A stretch of DNA of 64,000 bases from Natronomonas sp. CBA1123 (GCF_009741925.1 NZ_WPCC01000011.1:1-64000), one strand, 5' to 3'. Shown: positions 31,554 through 40,777, numbered from the stretch's first letter. The notes: generated by a model not told the origin, from the sequence alone. Numbers and translations are program-made.

Positions 31554-33443
31554 TCAGTTCACGCTCTTTGAGAGTTCGGCGCCGGCTTTGAACTTCACGT
31601 CGTCAGCGGCGCTGGCCCCCGTGAAGTGGACGATTGGTGCCGACAGGTGGTTAGGTTGGCAGACGAACGTGTTCTCCGCCTCACCACCGGCTTCACTTTG
31701 GGCCTTCGTTCGCCCCGGTCGCTTCCGAAGGATGATGTCTTCACCTTCTGTTTCTGAAAGCACACCCTCGGCAACCGCATCCGATACCGTCCCATCGAAC
31801 AGCCGCGCTCCTCGGTGGTCTCCGTCTCCCGACAGTCGACGGGCCATCACGTCACCGTAGCCATCGCCATCTAAATCACCACCCCCAACGCCGATGACTG
31901 CTGTTGGGCCACTCACCGGCAAGGTGGTGATTGTGTTCCCGTAGAGGCTGCCATCGTCGATGACCCAGCCACCCGTGTAGATGTACTGGTCCGCGTTCTT
32001 ACATCGTCGGACGTACAACAGCGCGGGAAACGGCGATGGGCAGTCCGGTGGCGCGACCATAATCGGGCACACCAGCGTCGACGTGACCGCGCTCTCACCG
32101 TTTTCAGGACCCCACTCGTCGAAGTCGGCGCGGTCGGGAGCCGATTCATCAGCACTGACCGCAAGGGAGGGCGTCGTCTCCGTAGCCTGTGGCGGGTCGT
32201 TCTGTACGGTGACAGTGATTGTCCCGTTATCGCCCGATGCTTCGAGGTGAATTCCCGTGTCGACTGGTCCGGAGACGGCCGAGCGGAACGTGTCGGAGTC
32301 GTACAGCGTATTGTCGTCAGTCATGAGGCCCCTGTTGAGCGCGCTTTCTCCACCGACTGCGTCGCCTTCGTAAATCGGACTGGAATCGTTGTTTTCGTTG
32401 GAGACCCTATTGTCCCCCCACGCGTAGACGTGCCCGTCGTCGTCGGACCGGCCGGTCACGTACTCGATAAGGCGGCGAGGCGTGAGTTCGTCGACGAGCG
32501 CGACGTTCCCAGCGGAGAGACGAGCGTCAGGGACCGCGATGGTGAATTGCTCGCTGAGTATGGGTTCGCCAGCGAGGTACTCGTAGAGTGCAACGATGTC
32601 TTCGGCACTCGCTCCGGTCAACTCCTGTAGACGAGGATTGCCGAGAGACGCTTCAGAAGTGTCTTCCAACGATGATTCAAGCAGTTCGATGTCTCCTTCG
32701 ACGATTTCCTGTACGTCTTGAAGGGCTTTGCCGGCGGCATCCCACTCGCCGTTTTCGATGTGCGCGGTCGCCTGCTGAGTCAGTTTCGTTCGACCATCTG
32801 CGTGCTCTCGGACGGTTACGCACACGTCATCGGAGCAGCGTTCGAGGGTCGCCTGTATATTTTCGATGGTGTCACCCATGTCTGCGATGCCGCGCCGCCC
32901 CGTGCGTGCGGAGCGCTTGCTGATTGAGTCGGTTGCTGCTTTCGTCTGGGAGAGCAGCTGGTTCTCTAGGTCCAGAGCTTTCGAGCGGAGTTCGACCGTG
33001 TCGTCGAGTCCGTCGGCGTCCGAGTCTGCGTCGCCCGGGCCGCGGATGACCGAGCGGTTGCTCCGAGTGTTGTTGTAGTTGGCTCGGTTGCTTCCACTCT
33101 CATCTCCATTGTAGTCGAAGCAGCAGGTGGCCCCGATAGCGGTTGCGGTCACCCACGCTTCGAGTTCGAGTTCGTCTGAGACGGGCCCGATGTCGGCGGA
33201 GACTGTTGGCGTGAGTTTGTATACGGTTGGCTCGTTAATTGGCGACGGTCCCGTGTACTCACCGACGCCCGCGAACGGTGCTGCGGGCGATGCTCCCGTG
33301 GTAGTCGTCGCGCTCGCGAGGCTGCCGAGACAGCCACTCAGGCTGCCAAGCGCCACCAGCCCACTTCCCGCTAGTACCTGACGACGGCTAAGCTGCGACG
33401 GCGACAAATCTCGCGACGAACGAGGAACTCTTCGTGGACTCAT
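31554..33443 (-). CDS. Large Tat-exported surface lipoprotein of unknown function
   Basis: A 629-residue protein. SRRQVLAGSGLVALGSLSGC (about residues 20-40) is a Tat signal with lipobox. Two calcium-type DxDxDG loops occur, DADSDADGLDD (about 125) and DLDGDGYGD (about 540), the latter in an FG-GAP-like setting. A helical middle (about 135-270) and YVTGRSDDDGHVYAWGDNRV lie between. Cys residues (ATCCFDY, RCSDDVC) could form disulfides. ATG 33443 is preferred to GTG 33464; TATA TTTATATAAA (minus strand, 33476-33487) is about 36 nt upstream. Not recognised. It ends 12 nt from att-like site 3, so it may be host or an older insertion. Confidence 0.65.
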   Translation of the reverse strand: MSPRRVPRSSRDLSPSQLSRRQVLAGSGLVALGSLSGCLGSLASATTTTGASPAAPFAGVGEYTGPSPINEPTVYKLTPTVSADIGPVSDELELEAWVTATAIGATCCFDYNGDESGSNRANYNNTRSNRSVIRGPGDADSDADGLDDTVELRSKALDLENQLLSQTKAATDSISKRSARTGRRGIADMGDTIENIQATLERCSDDVCVTVREHADGRTKLTQQATAHIENGEWDAAGKALQDVQEIVEGDIELLESSLEDTSEASLGNPRLQELTGASAEDIVALYEYLAGEPILSEQFTIAVPDARLSAGNVALVDELTPRRLIEYVTGRSDDDGHVYAWGDNRVSNENNDSSPIYEGDAVGGESALNRGLMTDDNTLYDSDTFRSAVSGPVDTGIHLEASGDNGTITVTVQNDPPQATETTPSLAVSADESAPDRADFDEWGPENGESAVTSTLVCPIMVAPPDCPSPFPALLYVRRCKNADQYIYTGGWVIDDGSLYGNTITTLPVSGPTAVIGVGGGDLDGDGYGDVMARRLSGDGDHRGARLFDGTVSDAVAEGVLSETEGEDIILRKRPGRTKAQSEAGGEAENTFVCQPNHLSAPIVHFTGASAADDVKFKAGAELSKSVN

Positions 33444-33475
33444 CTGTGTGTTAGACACTTCCACACAGCATAAGC

Positions 33476-33487
33476 ATTTTTATATAA
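33476..33487 (-). promoter_or_regulatory. TATA box of the large lipoprotein gene
   Basis: The minus strand reads TTTTATATAAAA, a strong archaeal TATA box 33-44 nt from ATG 33443 and within an AT-rich patch (33465-33500). Confidence 0.5.
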
Positions 33488-33561
33488 AATTACAAAGAAA
33501 TACCGACAACGGTCGCTATTTTCATCGACCTACCGCTACAGACGACGCCCGTGAGTTGCAC

Positions 33562-34242
33562 TCAGTACTCCCAGAGCCGCTCTATCCGGTCGGCTACCTC
33601 CGGGTTCTCCGCCCGGAGCGTCTCCGTGCTGCGCTCGCCGTCGACGTTGATGACGTGGACCTCGCCGCGTTTGCCACCGTAGACGTCCTGGAAGTCGTAG
33701 ACGGCACCGACGGCGCTGACTCCCTCGGGTACGTCGTCGCTCTCACGCAAGAACTGCACCTGCCGGTCGACGTTGCACTCGACGAGGCGGTTGATAGCGT
33801 CGGACCGGTCGATGTCGTCGGGGAGGGCCTCGACGCCGTCTTCGAGGCGCGGTTTCAGGAGGTCGAGACAGCGTTCGATGCCCGGCGGTTCAGAGACGCC
33901 GTCGGTGAGTGCGTCGTAGGTCGCCGTGACGGCGCCACAACCGGTGTGGCCGACGACGACGGCGAGGTCCGTTCCGGTGTGTTCGATGGGATAGAGTACG
34001 TCACCGGAGACGAACTCCTCGCCGTCGGCGCCGTCGATGACTCGGTTACCGATGTTGCCGCAGGTGAAGAGGTGGCCGGGGTCGTCGTTGCCCCACATCT
34101 GGTCCTGCAGAACCCGAGAGTCCGAACAACAGACGGTGACCGCCTCGGGGTGTTGCCCGTGCTGGAGGCCCTCGAATCGGGTGTCGTACTCCGAGGCGTG
34201 CTTCGCGTTGTGTTTCAACAGCGCCACGAGCGTCGAGTGCAT
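33562..34242 (-). CDS. Beta-class carbonic anhydrase
   Basis: A 226-residue beta-carbonic anhydrase interconverting CO2 and bicarbonate. Zinc ligands and the Asp/Arg dyad are visible: VTVCCSDSRV (Cys and Asp-Arg pair, about residue 38-42), then LAVVVGHTGCGAV (His and Cys, about 95-100). The GHLFTCGNIGNRV segment is typical. ATG 34242 is chosen over an in-frame TTG 34248. It is transcribed away from, and lies 58 bp below, the NikR gene on the same strand. Confidence 0.92.
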   Translation of the reverse strand: MHSTLVALLKHNAKHASEYDTRFEGLQHGQHPEAVTVCCSDSRVLQDQMWGNDDPGHLFTCGNIGNRVIDGADGEEFVSGDVLYPIEHTGTDLAVVVGHTGCGAVTATYDALTDGVSEPPGIERCLDLLKPRLEDGVEALPDDIDRSDAINRLVECNVDRQVQFLRESDDVPEGVSAVGAVYDFQDVYGGKRGEVHVINVDGERSTETLRAENPEVADRIERLWEY

Positions 34243-34300
34243 TACCAAGCGAACGATACACCCCGACCCAATAATCGGTTTCGGAGGCCGTCAAGACCAT

Positions 34301-34693
34301 TCACGCCTCGTCGCGGATTATCATCGTCTTCACCCGTCGAACGCCGTCGAAATCCCGAAGACGGTAGGTCAACTGTCGAACGCGTTCCGATGTGCCCCGA
34401 CAGAACAGCGACTCCAGACACCACTCACCCTGATGTGTGTGGCTCGTGTTCAGGATGACGTCTTGGTACTCGTGTTGAATCGCGTGGAGTTCACCGATGA
34501 CCTCGTGGTGGCGGTAATCGAACCCCAACAGTGCGACGACCTCGCCGTCGGTGTCCTCCAGGCGAGCGTGGGACTCGATGTACTCGGACATCGCCTCCCG
34601 GACGGCACGCGAACGGTTCTCGATGCCTTCCGCCTGCCAGACGCGGTCGAACTCCGCGAGGGTCTCGTCGGGGATGTTGAAACTCGTTCGCAC
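34301..34693 (-). CDS. nikR: NikR-type nickel-responsive regulator
   Basis: A 130-residue CopG/NikR protein. The RHH domain is VRTSFNIPDETLAEFDRV plus NRSRAVREAMSEYIESHA; the ACT-like C-terminal domain has the nickel ligands in NTSHTHQGEWCLESLFCRG (HxH and Cys) plus the preceding His in LHAIQHEYQDVI. GTG 34693 is chosen as start because a TATA-like CTATTTGTGG (minus strand, about 34715-34725) lies 25 nt upstream; GTG 34741 would be longer. Divergent from the Ni/Co transporter gene, which it most likely represses when nickel is high. Confidence 0.88.
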   Translation of the reverse strand: MRTSFNIPDETLAEFDRVWQAEGIENRSRAVREAMSEYIESHARLEDTDGEVVALLGFDYRHHEVIGELHAIQHEYQDVILNTSHTHQGEWCLESLFCRGTSERVRQLTYRLRDFDGVRRVKTMIIRDEA

Positions 34694-34835
34694 GTCGGTG
34701 CCATCGCGTCGAGGCCACAAATAGGGTCCGCGTCTGCTCACATAGTGCCCGCGTCACCTCCACGAATCGTATGACGATGCCCCCGTTCCGGTAGTAACAA
34801 TCCCTAAGACGGCCCTTCACCGAACACGAAACGAC

Positions 34836-35708
34836 ATGTTACACGGCGAGGCGCTCGGACTGCTGTTCGGTGCGGTCGCCCTCGGCGCGGTTCACGGCAT
34901 CGAACCGGGCCACGGCTGGCCGGTCGCGGCTTCCTACGCCCTCGACCAGCGATACAAGTGGGTCCACGGCTTCGCCGCCAGCCTCCTGCTCGGTATCGGC
35001 CACCTCGTGAGCAGCATCGCCATGGTCGTCGCGTTCTTCTATGCGAAGTCGTACTTCGAACTCACGCAACTTGACGACCCCATCGCGCTGTTCGGCGGAC
35101 TCGAAATCGGCGGTCCGGTTAGCCTCGTCGCGGGCGCTCTGCTCATCGCACTGGGCATCCGTGAGTATCGCCACGGCCACAGCCACGGCATCGGAACCGA
35201 CGACGGCGGGCACAACCACGACCACGGCGAACACAGTCATGGCCACGACGACGGTGGACACAATCACGATTACGGACACGGACACGACCACGGCCACGGG
35301 GGCCGTGGCCACACACACGCCCACGGGGAGAGACATGACCACGACAGCCTGTTCGAACGGCTGAAACGGAGGCTTCCGTTCGTGGGCGGTCACAGCCACG
35401 CCCACGACGCCGACAGCGCCGACGAGCGCGGCCTGTTGGGCATCGCGTGGTTCGCGTTCCTGCTCGGCTTCGCCCACGAGGAGGAGTTCGAAATCATCGC
35501 GCTTTGCAGCGGTTCCGCACACTGTCTGGAACTGATGACTGCCTACGCCCTCACGGTCATCGTCGGCATCGTCACGCTGACGATGCTGCTCATCGCCGGC
35601 TACGAGTCCTTCGAGGAGGACGTCGAACGCCTCGCACCGTACCTTCCGGTGTTTTCGGCGGTCGTCCTCGTCGGGATGGGTCTCGGGTTCGTCCTCGGCG
35701 TCCTCTAA
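34836..35708 (+). CDS. Nickel/cobalt transporter with His-rich loop (NicO/RcnA-like)
   Basis: A 290-residue membrane protein with about six TM helices. The first helix holds AVHGIEPGHGWPVAASYALD, matching the HxxxxGH-type metal site of Ni/Co permeases; a later helix carries FLLGFAHEEEFEIIALC. Residues about 110-195 form a cytosolic or external loop with more than twenty histidines in GHxH and DHGH arrangements, typical of metal buffering. Direction of transport is open; RcnA exports, NicO/NiCoT imports. Divergence from NikR suggests nickel control. Convergent with the ModE-like gene, 3 nt away. Confidence 0.88.
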   Translation: MLHGEALGLLFGAVALGAVHGIEPGHGWPVAASYALDQRYKWVHGFAASLLLGIGHLVSSIAMVVAFFYAKSYFELTQLDDPIALFGGLEIGGPVSLVAGALLIALGIREYRHGHSHGIGTDDGGHNHDHGEHSHGHDDGGHNHDYGHGHDHGHGGRGHTHAHGERHDHDSLFERLKRRLPFVGGHSHAHDADSADERGLLGIAWFAFLLGFAHEEEFEIIALCSGSAHCLELMTAYALTVIVGIVTLTMLLIAGYESFEEDVERLAPYLPVFSAVVLVGMGLGFVLGVL

Positions 35709-35711
35709 CCG

Positions 35712-36402
35712 TCAGGAATCGGTCGCAATCGCCCGCGCGGCGGTCGTCTTGAACGCCGCGACGACATCTCTCCCCTCCCGCAATCCGAGTCGGTCCCTGC
35801 TCTCGGCGGTCACGACTGCCTCGATGTCGACGCCCTCTGCGACGGTCACCGTCACCGTCGAGACGGCGTCGGCGGTTTCGACCCGGGAGACGGTCCCTGA
35901 GAGTTGGTTCCGGAGGCTGGTGTGGCCCTCGGCGGCCGTCTCGGGGTCCATGAGAACGACGGCGTCCGACCGGATGGCTATCTCCACTTCCCGAGAATCG
36001 TCGGGAACACGAGCGGCCATCTCGCCGGCGTCGGTTTCGACACTCGCCAACTCGCCGTCGCGGGCGACGACGGTCCCCGGCACGATGGACTCGGTGACCG
36101 AGGTGACCCCCGACAGTTCGACTCGGAGGCGGTCGAACTGTCTGATGAGGTCACGTGCCTCGTCGGTGAGGGCGGTCCCCCCCGCCGTCGCTCCCGCCGC
36201 GAACTCTGGTGGTCAGCGGACCGAAGGCGCCCTCGATTTCGTCGACGCGGCGCTGGAGGTGGGGGTAGGACCGACCGAGGGCGTCGGCCGCGCCGGACAT
36301 CGACCCCTGTTCGTCTATCGCGCGCAGCATCTCGATGTCCCGGCCGGTGACGGTCACGCCGTCGCGAGCGAGTCGCGGTTCGAATCCCTTTTCGAGCGTC
36401 AT
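35712..36402 (-). pseudogene. ModE-like oxyanion regulator (HTH plus TOBE), apparent frameshift
   Basis: A molybdate/tungstate-type regulator. The N-terminal LysR-like winged helix of ModE is visible (GRDIEMLRAIDEQGSMSGAA, then ALGRSYPHLQRRVDEIEGAF). The frame then breaks in a C7 run at 36177-36183: with six bases it continues as TALTDEARDLIRQFDRLRVE and joins the downstream frame VPGTVVARDGELASVETDAG. That frame ends with a TOBE oxyanion-binding domain (SLRNQLSGTVSRVETADAVS). Restored length about 229 residues. It is the last gene after tupABC on the same strand, 37 nt apart, and is the probable regulator of that operon. Likely a sequencing indel. Confidence 0.72.
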
Positions 36403-36439
36403 GTGTGCTCAAACGCTCCCTCGAGGGGCAACATTGGGT

Positions 36440-37204
36440 TCAGTACACCAGTTCCCCGGAAATAAACTTCCGGGTGCGTTCGTCTTCGGGACTCTCGAAC
36501 ACCGCCTTTGCCGGGCCGACCTCGGTCAAGTCAGAATCGAGAAGGACGGCGACGCGGTCGGCGATACGTTCGGCTTGGTTCATGTCGTGTGTCGCGACGA
36601 CGACCCCGATGCCGCTGTTTCGTGCCGTCTCGATGGCCGACTCGATGACCGCCGTGTTGCGGGGGTCGAGGTCCGAAGTCGGTTCGTCCAACAGGAGCAC
36701 GTCGGGGTCGTACGCAAGCGCCCGCGCGAAGGAGACTCGCTGGGCCTCGCCGCCCGAAAGCGACCGGGCGTCCTGGTCGATTTTCTCTGTCATCCCCACG
36801 ACTTCCAAGGCGTCTTCGACCGCGTCAGCGGTGCCGTTCAACCGGACCACGGACCGCAGTTGCTCCCGAAATCGTTCGCGCCACTGTCGCCGGATTCGGA
36901 GGCCGTACTCGACGTTCCGGGCGACGGAGGCGTCGAAGAGGCTGGCTTCTTGAAACACCATCCCGACCCGTCGGCGGAGGGCAAGCCGTTCGTCCTCGTC
37001 GACGGCCCACACGTCGGTGTCGTCGAAGGTCACGCGGCCGGAATCGGGTTCCAGAGACAGCGACAACAACCGTAGCAGCGTCGTCTTCCCGACGCCGGAG
37101 GGGCCGATGACAGCAACCACCTCGCCGGAATCCACCGACAGCGTGAGGTCGTCGACGACGGTTTCGTCGCCGTAGGCCAACGACACTGAGTCGGCTCGCA
37201 ACAT
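36440..37204 (-). CDS. Tungstate-type ABC transporter ATP-binding protein
   Basis: A 254-residue ABC ATPase: Walker A IGPSGVGKTT (about residues 33-42), Q-loop FQEASLF, signature SLSGGEAQRV, Walker B VLLLDEPTSDLD and the switch His in VVATHDMNQAE. It powers the adjacent permease; the solute protein resembles TupA, so tungstate (or molybdate) is the likely cargo for molybdopterin/tungstopterin enzymes such as the oxidoreductase at 5662-7164. Start ATG 37204 touches the last base of the permease stop. Confidence 0.88.
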   Translation of the reverse strand: MLRADSVSLAYGDETVVDDLTLSVDSGEVVAVIGPSGVGKTTLLRLLSLSLEPDSGRVTFDDTDVWAVDEDERLALRRRVGMVFQEASLFDASVARNVEYGLRIRRQWRERFREQLRSVVRLNGTADAVEDALEVVGMTEKIDQDARSLSGGEAQRVSFARALAYDPDVLLLDEPTSDLDPRNTAVIESAIETARNSGIGVVVATHDMNQAERIADRVAVLLDSDLTEVGPAKAVFESPEDERTRKFISGELVY

Positions 37205-37914
37205 CAGCCCATCACCTTGTCGTCGCCGAGTCGGACGACGATGGCGTTCACGAGCAGGACGATGGCGACGAGGACGCCGCCGAGCACCATCGCCGTCTCG
37301 TAGCGACCCTGTCTGGCCTCCAGTTGGATTGCGGTCGTCAGCGTCCGCGTCTTCGAGACGCCCTCCGACCCCGCGATGTTGCCGCCGACGATGAGGACCG
37401 ACCCGACTTCGCTAATCGCCCGTCCGAAGCCGGCCAGTATCGCCGTCGCGATGCCGTATCGGGCCTCCTTGATGACGACGAGCGCAACGTCCAGTCGCGT
37501 CCCGCCGAGACTGCGGGCAGCGTCGCGGACGTTCTCCTCGACGCTCGTGACGGCGGCGAGGCTGACCGCTGTTATGGCGGGTGTCGCCAACACGAACTGC
37601 GACATAATCATCGCCTCCTTCGTAAAGACGAGTTCGAGCGGTCCGAGCGGTCCCTGATTGGAGACGGCGAACAGCACGAGCAACCCGACGACGACGCTCG
37701 GAAACCCCATCCCGGTGTTGATGACCGACTTGATGAACCGTTTTCCCGGGATGTCGGTGAAGCCGACCACGAGCGCAATCGGGACGCTCACGAGCGTACT
37801 CAACACGACGGCGATGATGCTGACGTACAGCGAGACGAAGATGATACTCCGGACGTACACCGACTCGAAGGGGAACTCGGCCAACAGCGCGAGCGAGGCC
37901 AGCCCGGGAGTCAC
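37204..37914 (-). CDS. Tungstate-type ABC transporter permease
   Basis: A 236-residue membrane protein with about five to six TM helices. The EAA-like coupling loop [20 protein letters not shown] meets the ATPase. The segment [20 protein letters not shown] is the hallmark of TupB/WtpB permeases. Its ATG lies 2 nt after the binding-protein stop, and its stop overlaps the ATPase start, so tupABC are tightly coupled. Confidence 0.88.
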   Translation of the reverse strand: MTPGLASLALLAEFPFESVYVRSIIFVSLYVSIIAVVLSTLVSVPIALVVGFTDIPGKRFIKSVINTGMGFPSVVVGLLVLFAVSNQGPLGPLELVFTKEAMIMSQFVLATPAITAVSLAAVTSVEENVRDAARSLGGTRLDVALVVIKEARYGIATAILAGFGRAISEVGSVLIVGGNIAGSEGVSKTRTLTTAIQLEARQGRYETAMVLGGVLVAIVLLVNAIVVRLGDDKVMG

Positions 37915-37916
37915 GG

Positions 37917-38846
37917 TCAGTTCTCGGCGGAGTCGCTACTCCAACCTTCCGGAACGTACTGTTGGAAGTCGGGGTCCTCCGACAGCGCCCGCGGGAAGAA
38001 CAGCTGTTCGCCGTTGGCCTCGTAGCTGTCGATGATTTCCTGTCCCTCGGGGCTGGTGATGTAGCCGATGTAGGCCATCGCGAGGTCGTAGTTGACGTTG
38101 TCGTGGACGGCGGGGTTGACCGCGATAACGCCGTAGGGGTTCGCGAGGATTTCCGGGCCGTCCTCGATGGGCCCCTGGACGAGAATCGTGAGGTCGATTT
38201 CGGAGCGCTGGGAGAGGTACGTCCCGCGGTCCGACAGCGTGTACCCACTCTGCTCGTTGGCGATGTTGAGCACCTGCCCCATCCCCTGTCCGGTCTCGCG
38301 ATACCAGTCGCCGGCAGGGTCGACGCCGGCTTCCTCCCAGATGATGAGTTCCTTGGTGTGCGTCCCCGAGTTGTCGCCGCGGGAGACGAACGTGGACTCC
38401 GATTCGGCGATGGTCGCAAACGCCTCCGTCGCAGAACTCATCCCCTCGATGCCCGCTGGGTCGCTCTCCGGGCCGACGATGACGAAGTCGTTGAACATCA
38501 AATCGCGGCGGTTCACACCGATGCCGTCGCGCATGAACTCGTCTTCCAGCGACCGGGCGTGGACCATCACCACGTCGGAATCGCCGTCGCGGGCGGTCTG
38601 TAGCGCCGCACCCGTCCCCTGTGCGACCGTATCGACGGTGACGCCGTACATCTCCTCGAATGGGGCGTTCAGCTCGTCGAGGAGGCCGGTGTCGTCGGTA
38701 CTCGTCGTCGTCGTGAGGGTCAGCGTTTCCCCGGCGACGCCGGGGGCGTCGTCGTTTTCGCTTCCGCCCAACTGTGCACAGCCAGCCAGTCCGGCAACCG
38801 CACCTGTCCCGAGTGCCGTAATGAATCGACGGCGTTGTATCGGCAT
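37917..38846 (-). CDS. Tungstate-type ABC transporter substrate-binding lipoprotein
   Basis: A 309-residue Tat lipoprotein ([19 protein letters not shown] followed by Cys). The oxyanion-binding start [18 protein letters not shown] is the TupA hallmark, and [20 protein letters not shown] is the second binding loop. It captures tungstate at the cell surface and delivers it to the permease. ATG 38846 (MPIQRRR) is chosen; upstream in-frame codons read through the promoter. Inverted repeats upstream may bind the ModE-like regulator. Confidence 0.88.
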   Translation of the reverse strand: MPIQRRRFITALGTGAVAGLAGCAQLGGSENDDAPGVAGETLTLTTTTSTDDTGLLDELNAPFEEMYGVTVDTVAQGTGAALQTARDGDSDVVMVHARSLEDEFMRDGIGVNRRDLMFNDFVIVGPESDPAGIEGMSSATEAFATIAESESTFVSRGDNSGTHTKELIIWEEAGVDPAGDWYRETGQGMGQVLNIANEQSGYTLSDRGTYLSQRSEIDLTILVQGPIEDGPEILANPYGVIAVNPAVHDNVNYDLAMAYIGYITSPEGQEIIDSYEANGEQLFFPRALSEDPDFQQYVPEGWSSDSAEN

Positions 38847-38877
38847 AGACACATCGATGGCAGGGACCATCAAGTAA

Positions 38878-38908
38878 GTTACGCTGAGCAGTAACCACTA
38901 GTCGTTAC
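38878..38908. promoter_or_regulatory. Candidate regulator sites upstream of the tungstate operon
   Basis: GTTAC-N8-GTAAC (38878-38895) is an inverted repeat, and another GTTAC follows at 38904-38908. They lie 32-62 nt upstream of the start of the binding-protein gene, where an operator for the ModE-like protein would be expected. Confidence 0.3.
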
Positions 38909-38965
38909 AATTTACGAGAAAATTCGCGTCCAAAAATCGATTGTAGCTACGTTTCGCAGCGTCGA

Positions 38966-39856
38966 TTACGCCGATTCGTTGCCGGCCGGTTCGGGCGAAT
39001 CGGTTGCTTCCGGCGTTTCGGTCGGTTCGGCGGTTTCGGTCCCGTCGTCTTCGTCGTCTTCGTCTTCTTCGTCGTCTTCCCCATCCTCGTCGTCATCGTC
39101 GTCGACCTCCTCGACTTCGACATCCTCACCGGCGACCCCACTCTCGGAGATGACCGGTTTGAGGATGTATCCGTTGTTGGGGCCTCGCTTGACGACGTTG
39201 ATGTCGAAGACGAAGCTCACTTCCTCGCCCTCCTCGACTTCGAACGTCTTGGTAATCTGCAATTTCTCGCTGGGGAGTTTCACGTCGACTTCCTCGCCGT
39301 CGACGACGCCGACCACCTCGGAGGCGTGGAGTTCGATTTTCGTGTAGGTGCCCGCTTCGAGTTCGCCCTCCAGCACGGAAATCGCCTTGTCGCCGACGAC
39401 TTCCGTCAAATCGACCGTTTCGCCCTCGAGGTCGAGTTCGGTGAAGCCGCCCTCACCGTCTTCGTCGTCGTCTTCCTCATCATCGTCTTCGTCGTCTTCG
39501 TCGTCCTCGTTTTCGGCTTCTGTCCCCTCCGGCGTCTCGGTCGGTTCTTCTGTCTCGGTGGGTTCGGCGGTTTCGGTCCCCTCGGGGGTTTCCGTTCCGT
39601 CGTCATCGTCGTCATCGTCGCCTTCCTCGTCGTCGGCAGCGCGGAACACTCGCGCTTTCGAGAGAGTGACGTCCAGCGACTCGAAGTCCCCGATGTCGGC
39701 CGGTTGGTCGCTGATGAGCAGTCGGAACGTCCCCATCGCGGACCCGCCGTTCCCGCCGTTCCCGCTAGGACTTTCGGAGTTACCGTTGCCCGTACAGCCA
39801 GCGACGAGAACCGTTCCCGCGCCCGCCGTGGCGGTCAGGAATCGTCGTCGGTTCAT
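38966..39856 (-). CDS. DUF4382-like acidic lipoprotein
   Basis: A 296-residue Tat lipoprotein (NRRRFLTATAGAGTVLVAG then Cys). The mature N-terminus GTFRLLISDQPADIGDFESL and later FTELDLEGETVDLTEVVGDK plus AGTYTKIELHASEVVG match the DUF4382 domain, a secreted beta-sandwich. That domain is interrupted by an insertion of about 55 residues of Asp/Glu runs and TETPEGTE-type repeats, and the C-terminal 50 residues repeat the same kind of sequence (PTETPEATDSPEP). Thr-rich stretches of this kind are often O-glycosylated in haloarchaeal surface proteins. Function unknown. Confidence 0.75.
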   Translation of the reverse strand: MNRRRFLTATAGAGTVLVAGCTGNGNSESPSGNGGNGGSAMGTFRLLISDQPADIGDFESLDVTLSKARVFRAADDEEGDDDDDDDGTETPEGTETAEPTETEEPTETPEGTEAENEDDEDDEDDDEEDDDEDGEGGFTELDLEGETVDLTEVVGDKAISVLEGELEAGTYTKIELHASEVVGVVDGEEVDVKLPSEKLQITKTFEVEEGEEVSFVFDINVVKRGPNNGYILKPVISESGVAGEDVEVEEVDDDDDEDGEDDEEDEDDEDDGTETAEPTETPEATDSPEPAGNESA

Positions 39857-40000
39857 ATCGTATCGCCCTCCGTCGTCGGTTCGCGTTGCCGTGTCTGTCG
39901 CATCGTTGATTCGTACTCGACAGCGACATAAACGGTTGATGGCCGAACGCGGGCCAGAAGGTTCATCAGAGAGGTCTCGACTCGCCTCTCGTCGGTCGAT

Positions 40001-40777
40001 TCACCCGTCGTAGGCTTCCGCCAGTCCGTCGAGGGCCTCGTGGCGGGTGGTCGTATGCGGTGCCGTCAGCGGCGAGACGCTGACGCGACCCTCGACGACC
40101 GCTCGTCGGTCGCTGCCCTGCGGGTCGGGGACGGACCCCTCGGCCATCATCTCCCAGATGCGGTCGTGAATCGTCACCGTCCCGCGCTCGTTTTCGGCGT
40201 CCATCTCGTAGACGTGGGAGGGACGGGTGATTTCCATGTCGGCGTGGCCCTCCTCGGGCGGCAGCGGCGCGTTGACGTTCAGGTAGTCGGCGTCGTCGAA
40301 GACGCCCGCACCGAAGGCGTGTTCGATGAGGTACCGGACCGCGCGTGTTGCCTCCGAGAAGTGCTCCGGTTGGGGGGTGAACTCCTGGAAGGTGATGTCG
40401 CCGGCCGGGAAGTACACGGATGCGGCGATGGCCGGAACGCCGAAGAAGGCGGCTTCGACGGCCGCCGAGACGGTTCCCGAGCGGCCGAGGACGTACTCCC
40501 CGAGGTTCGCGCCGCGGTTACAGCCCGAAACGACGATGTCGGGGTCGAAATCCATCGCGGCGAGGGCGGCGACGACGCAGTCCGTCGGCGTTCCCTGAAC
40601 GGCGTAGCCGAGTTCGTGTTCCGTCAGTTCGACGTTCCGTGAGAGCTGTCGACCGACCGCGCTCTGGTCGACCTCCGGTGCCACCACCGTCACGTCGCCG
40701 ACCGACTCGAGGGCATCGTACAGCGCCCGGATGCCGACGGCGTCGATGCCGTCGTCGTTCGTCAGCAGAATATCCAT
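40001..40777 (-). CDS. surE: SurE-type 5'/3'-nucleotidase
   Basis: A 258-residue SurE phosphatase that removes phosphate from nucleoside monophosphates. Metal-binding residues sit in MDILLTNDDGIDAVGIRALY (Asp-Asp), VAPEVDQSAVGRQLS (Ser) and VVSGCNRGANLGEYVLGRSG (Asn), all at family positions. Length is normal. ATG 40777. It is followed by 51 nt to the upstream Rsm22-like gene on the same strand. Confidence 0.92.
   Translation of the reverse strand: MDILLTNDDGIDAVGIRALYDALESVGDVTVVAPEVDQSAVGRQLSRNVELTEHELGYAVQGTPTDCVVAALAAMDFDPDIVVSGCNRGANLGEYVLGRSGTVSAAVEAAFFGVPAIAASVYFPAGDITFQEFTPQPEHFSEATRAVRYLIEHAFGAGVFDDADYLNVNAPLPPEEGHADMEITRPSHVYEMDAENERGTVTIHDRIWEMMAEGSVPDPQGSDRRAVVEGRVSVSPLTAPHTTTRHEALDGLAEAYDG

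Noticed and set aside
34769-34796. Possible NikR operator (GTATGA half-site at 34769-34774).
   Set aside because: The expected TCATAC half-site at the right distance is not present, so the match is too weak to list.
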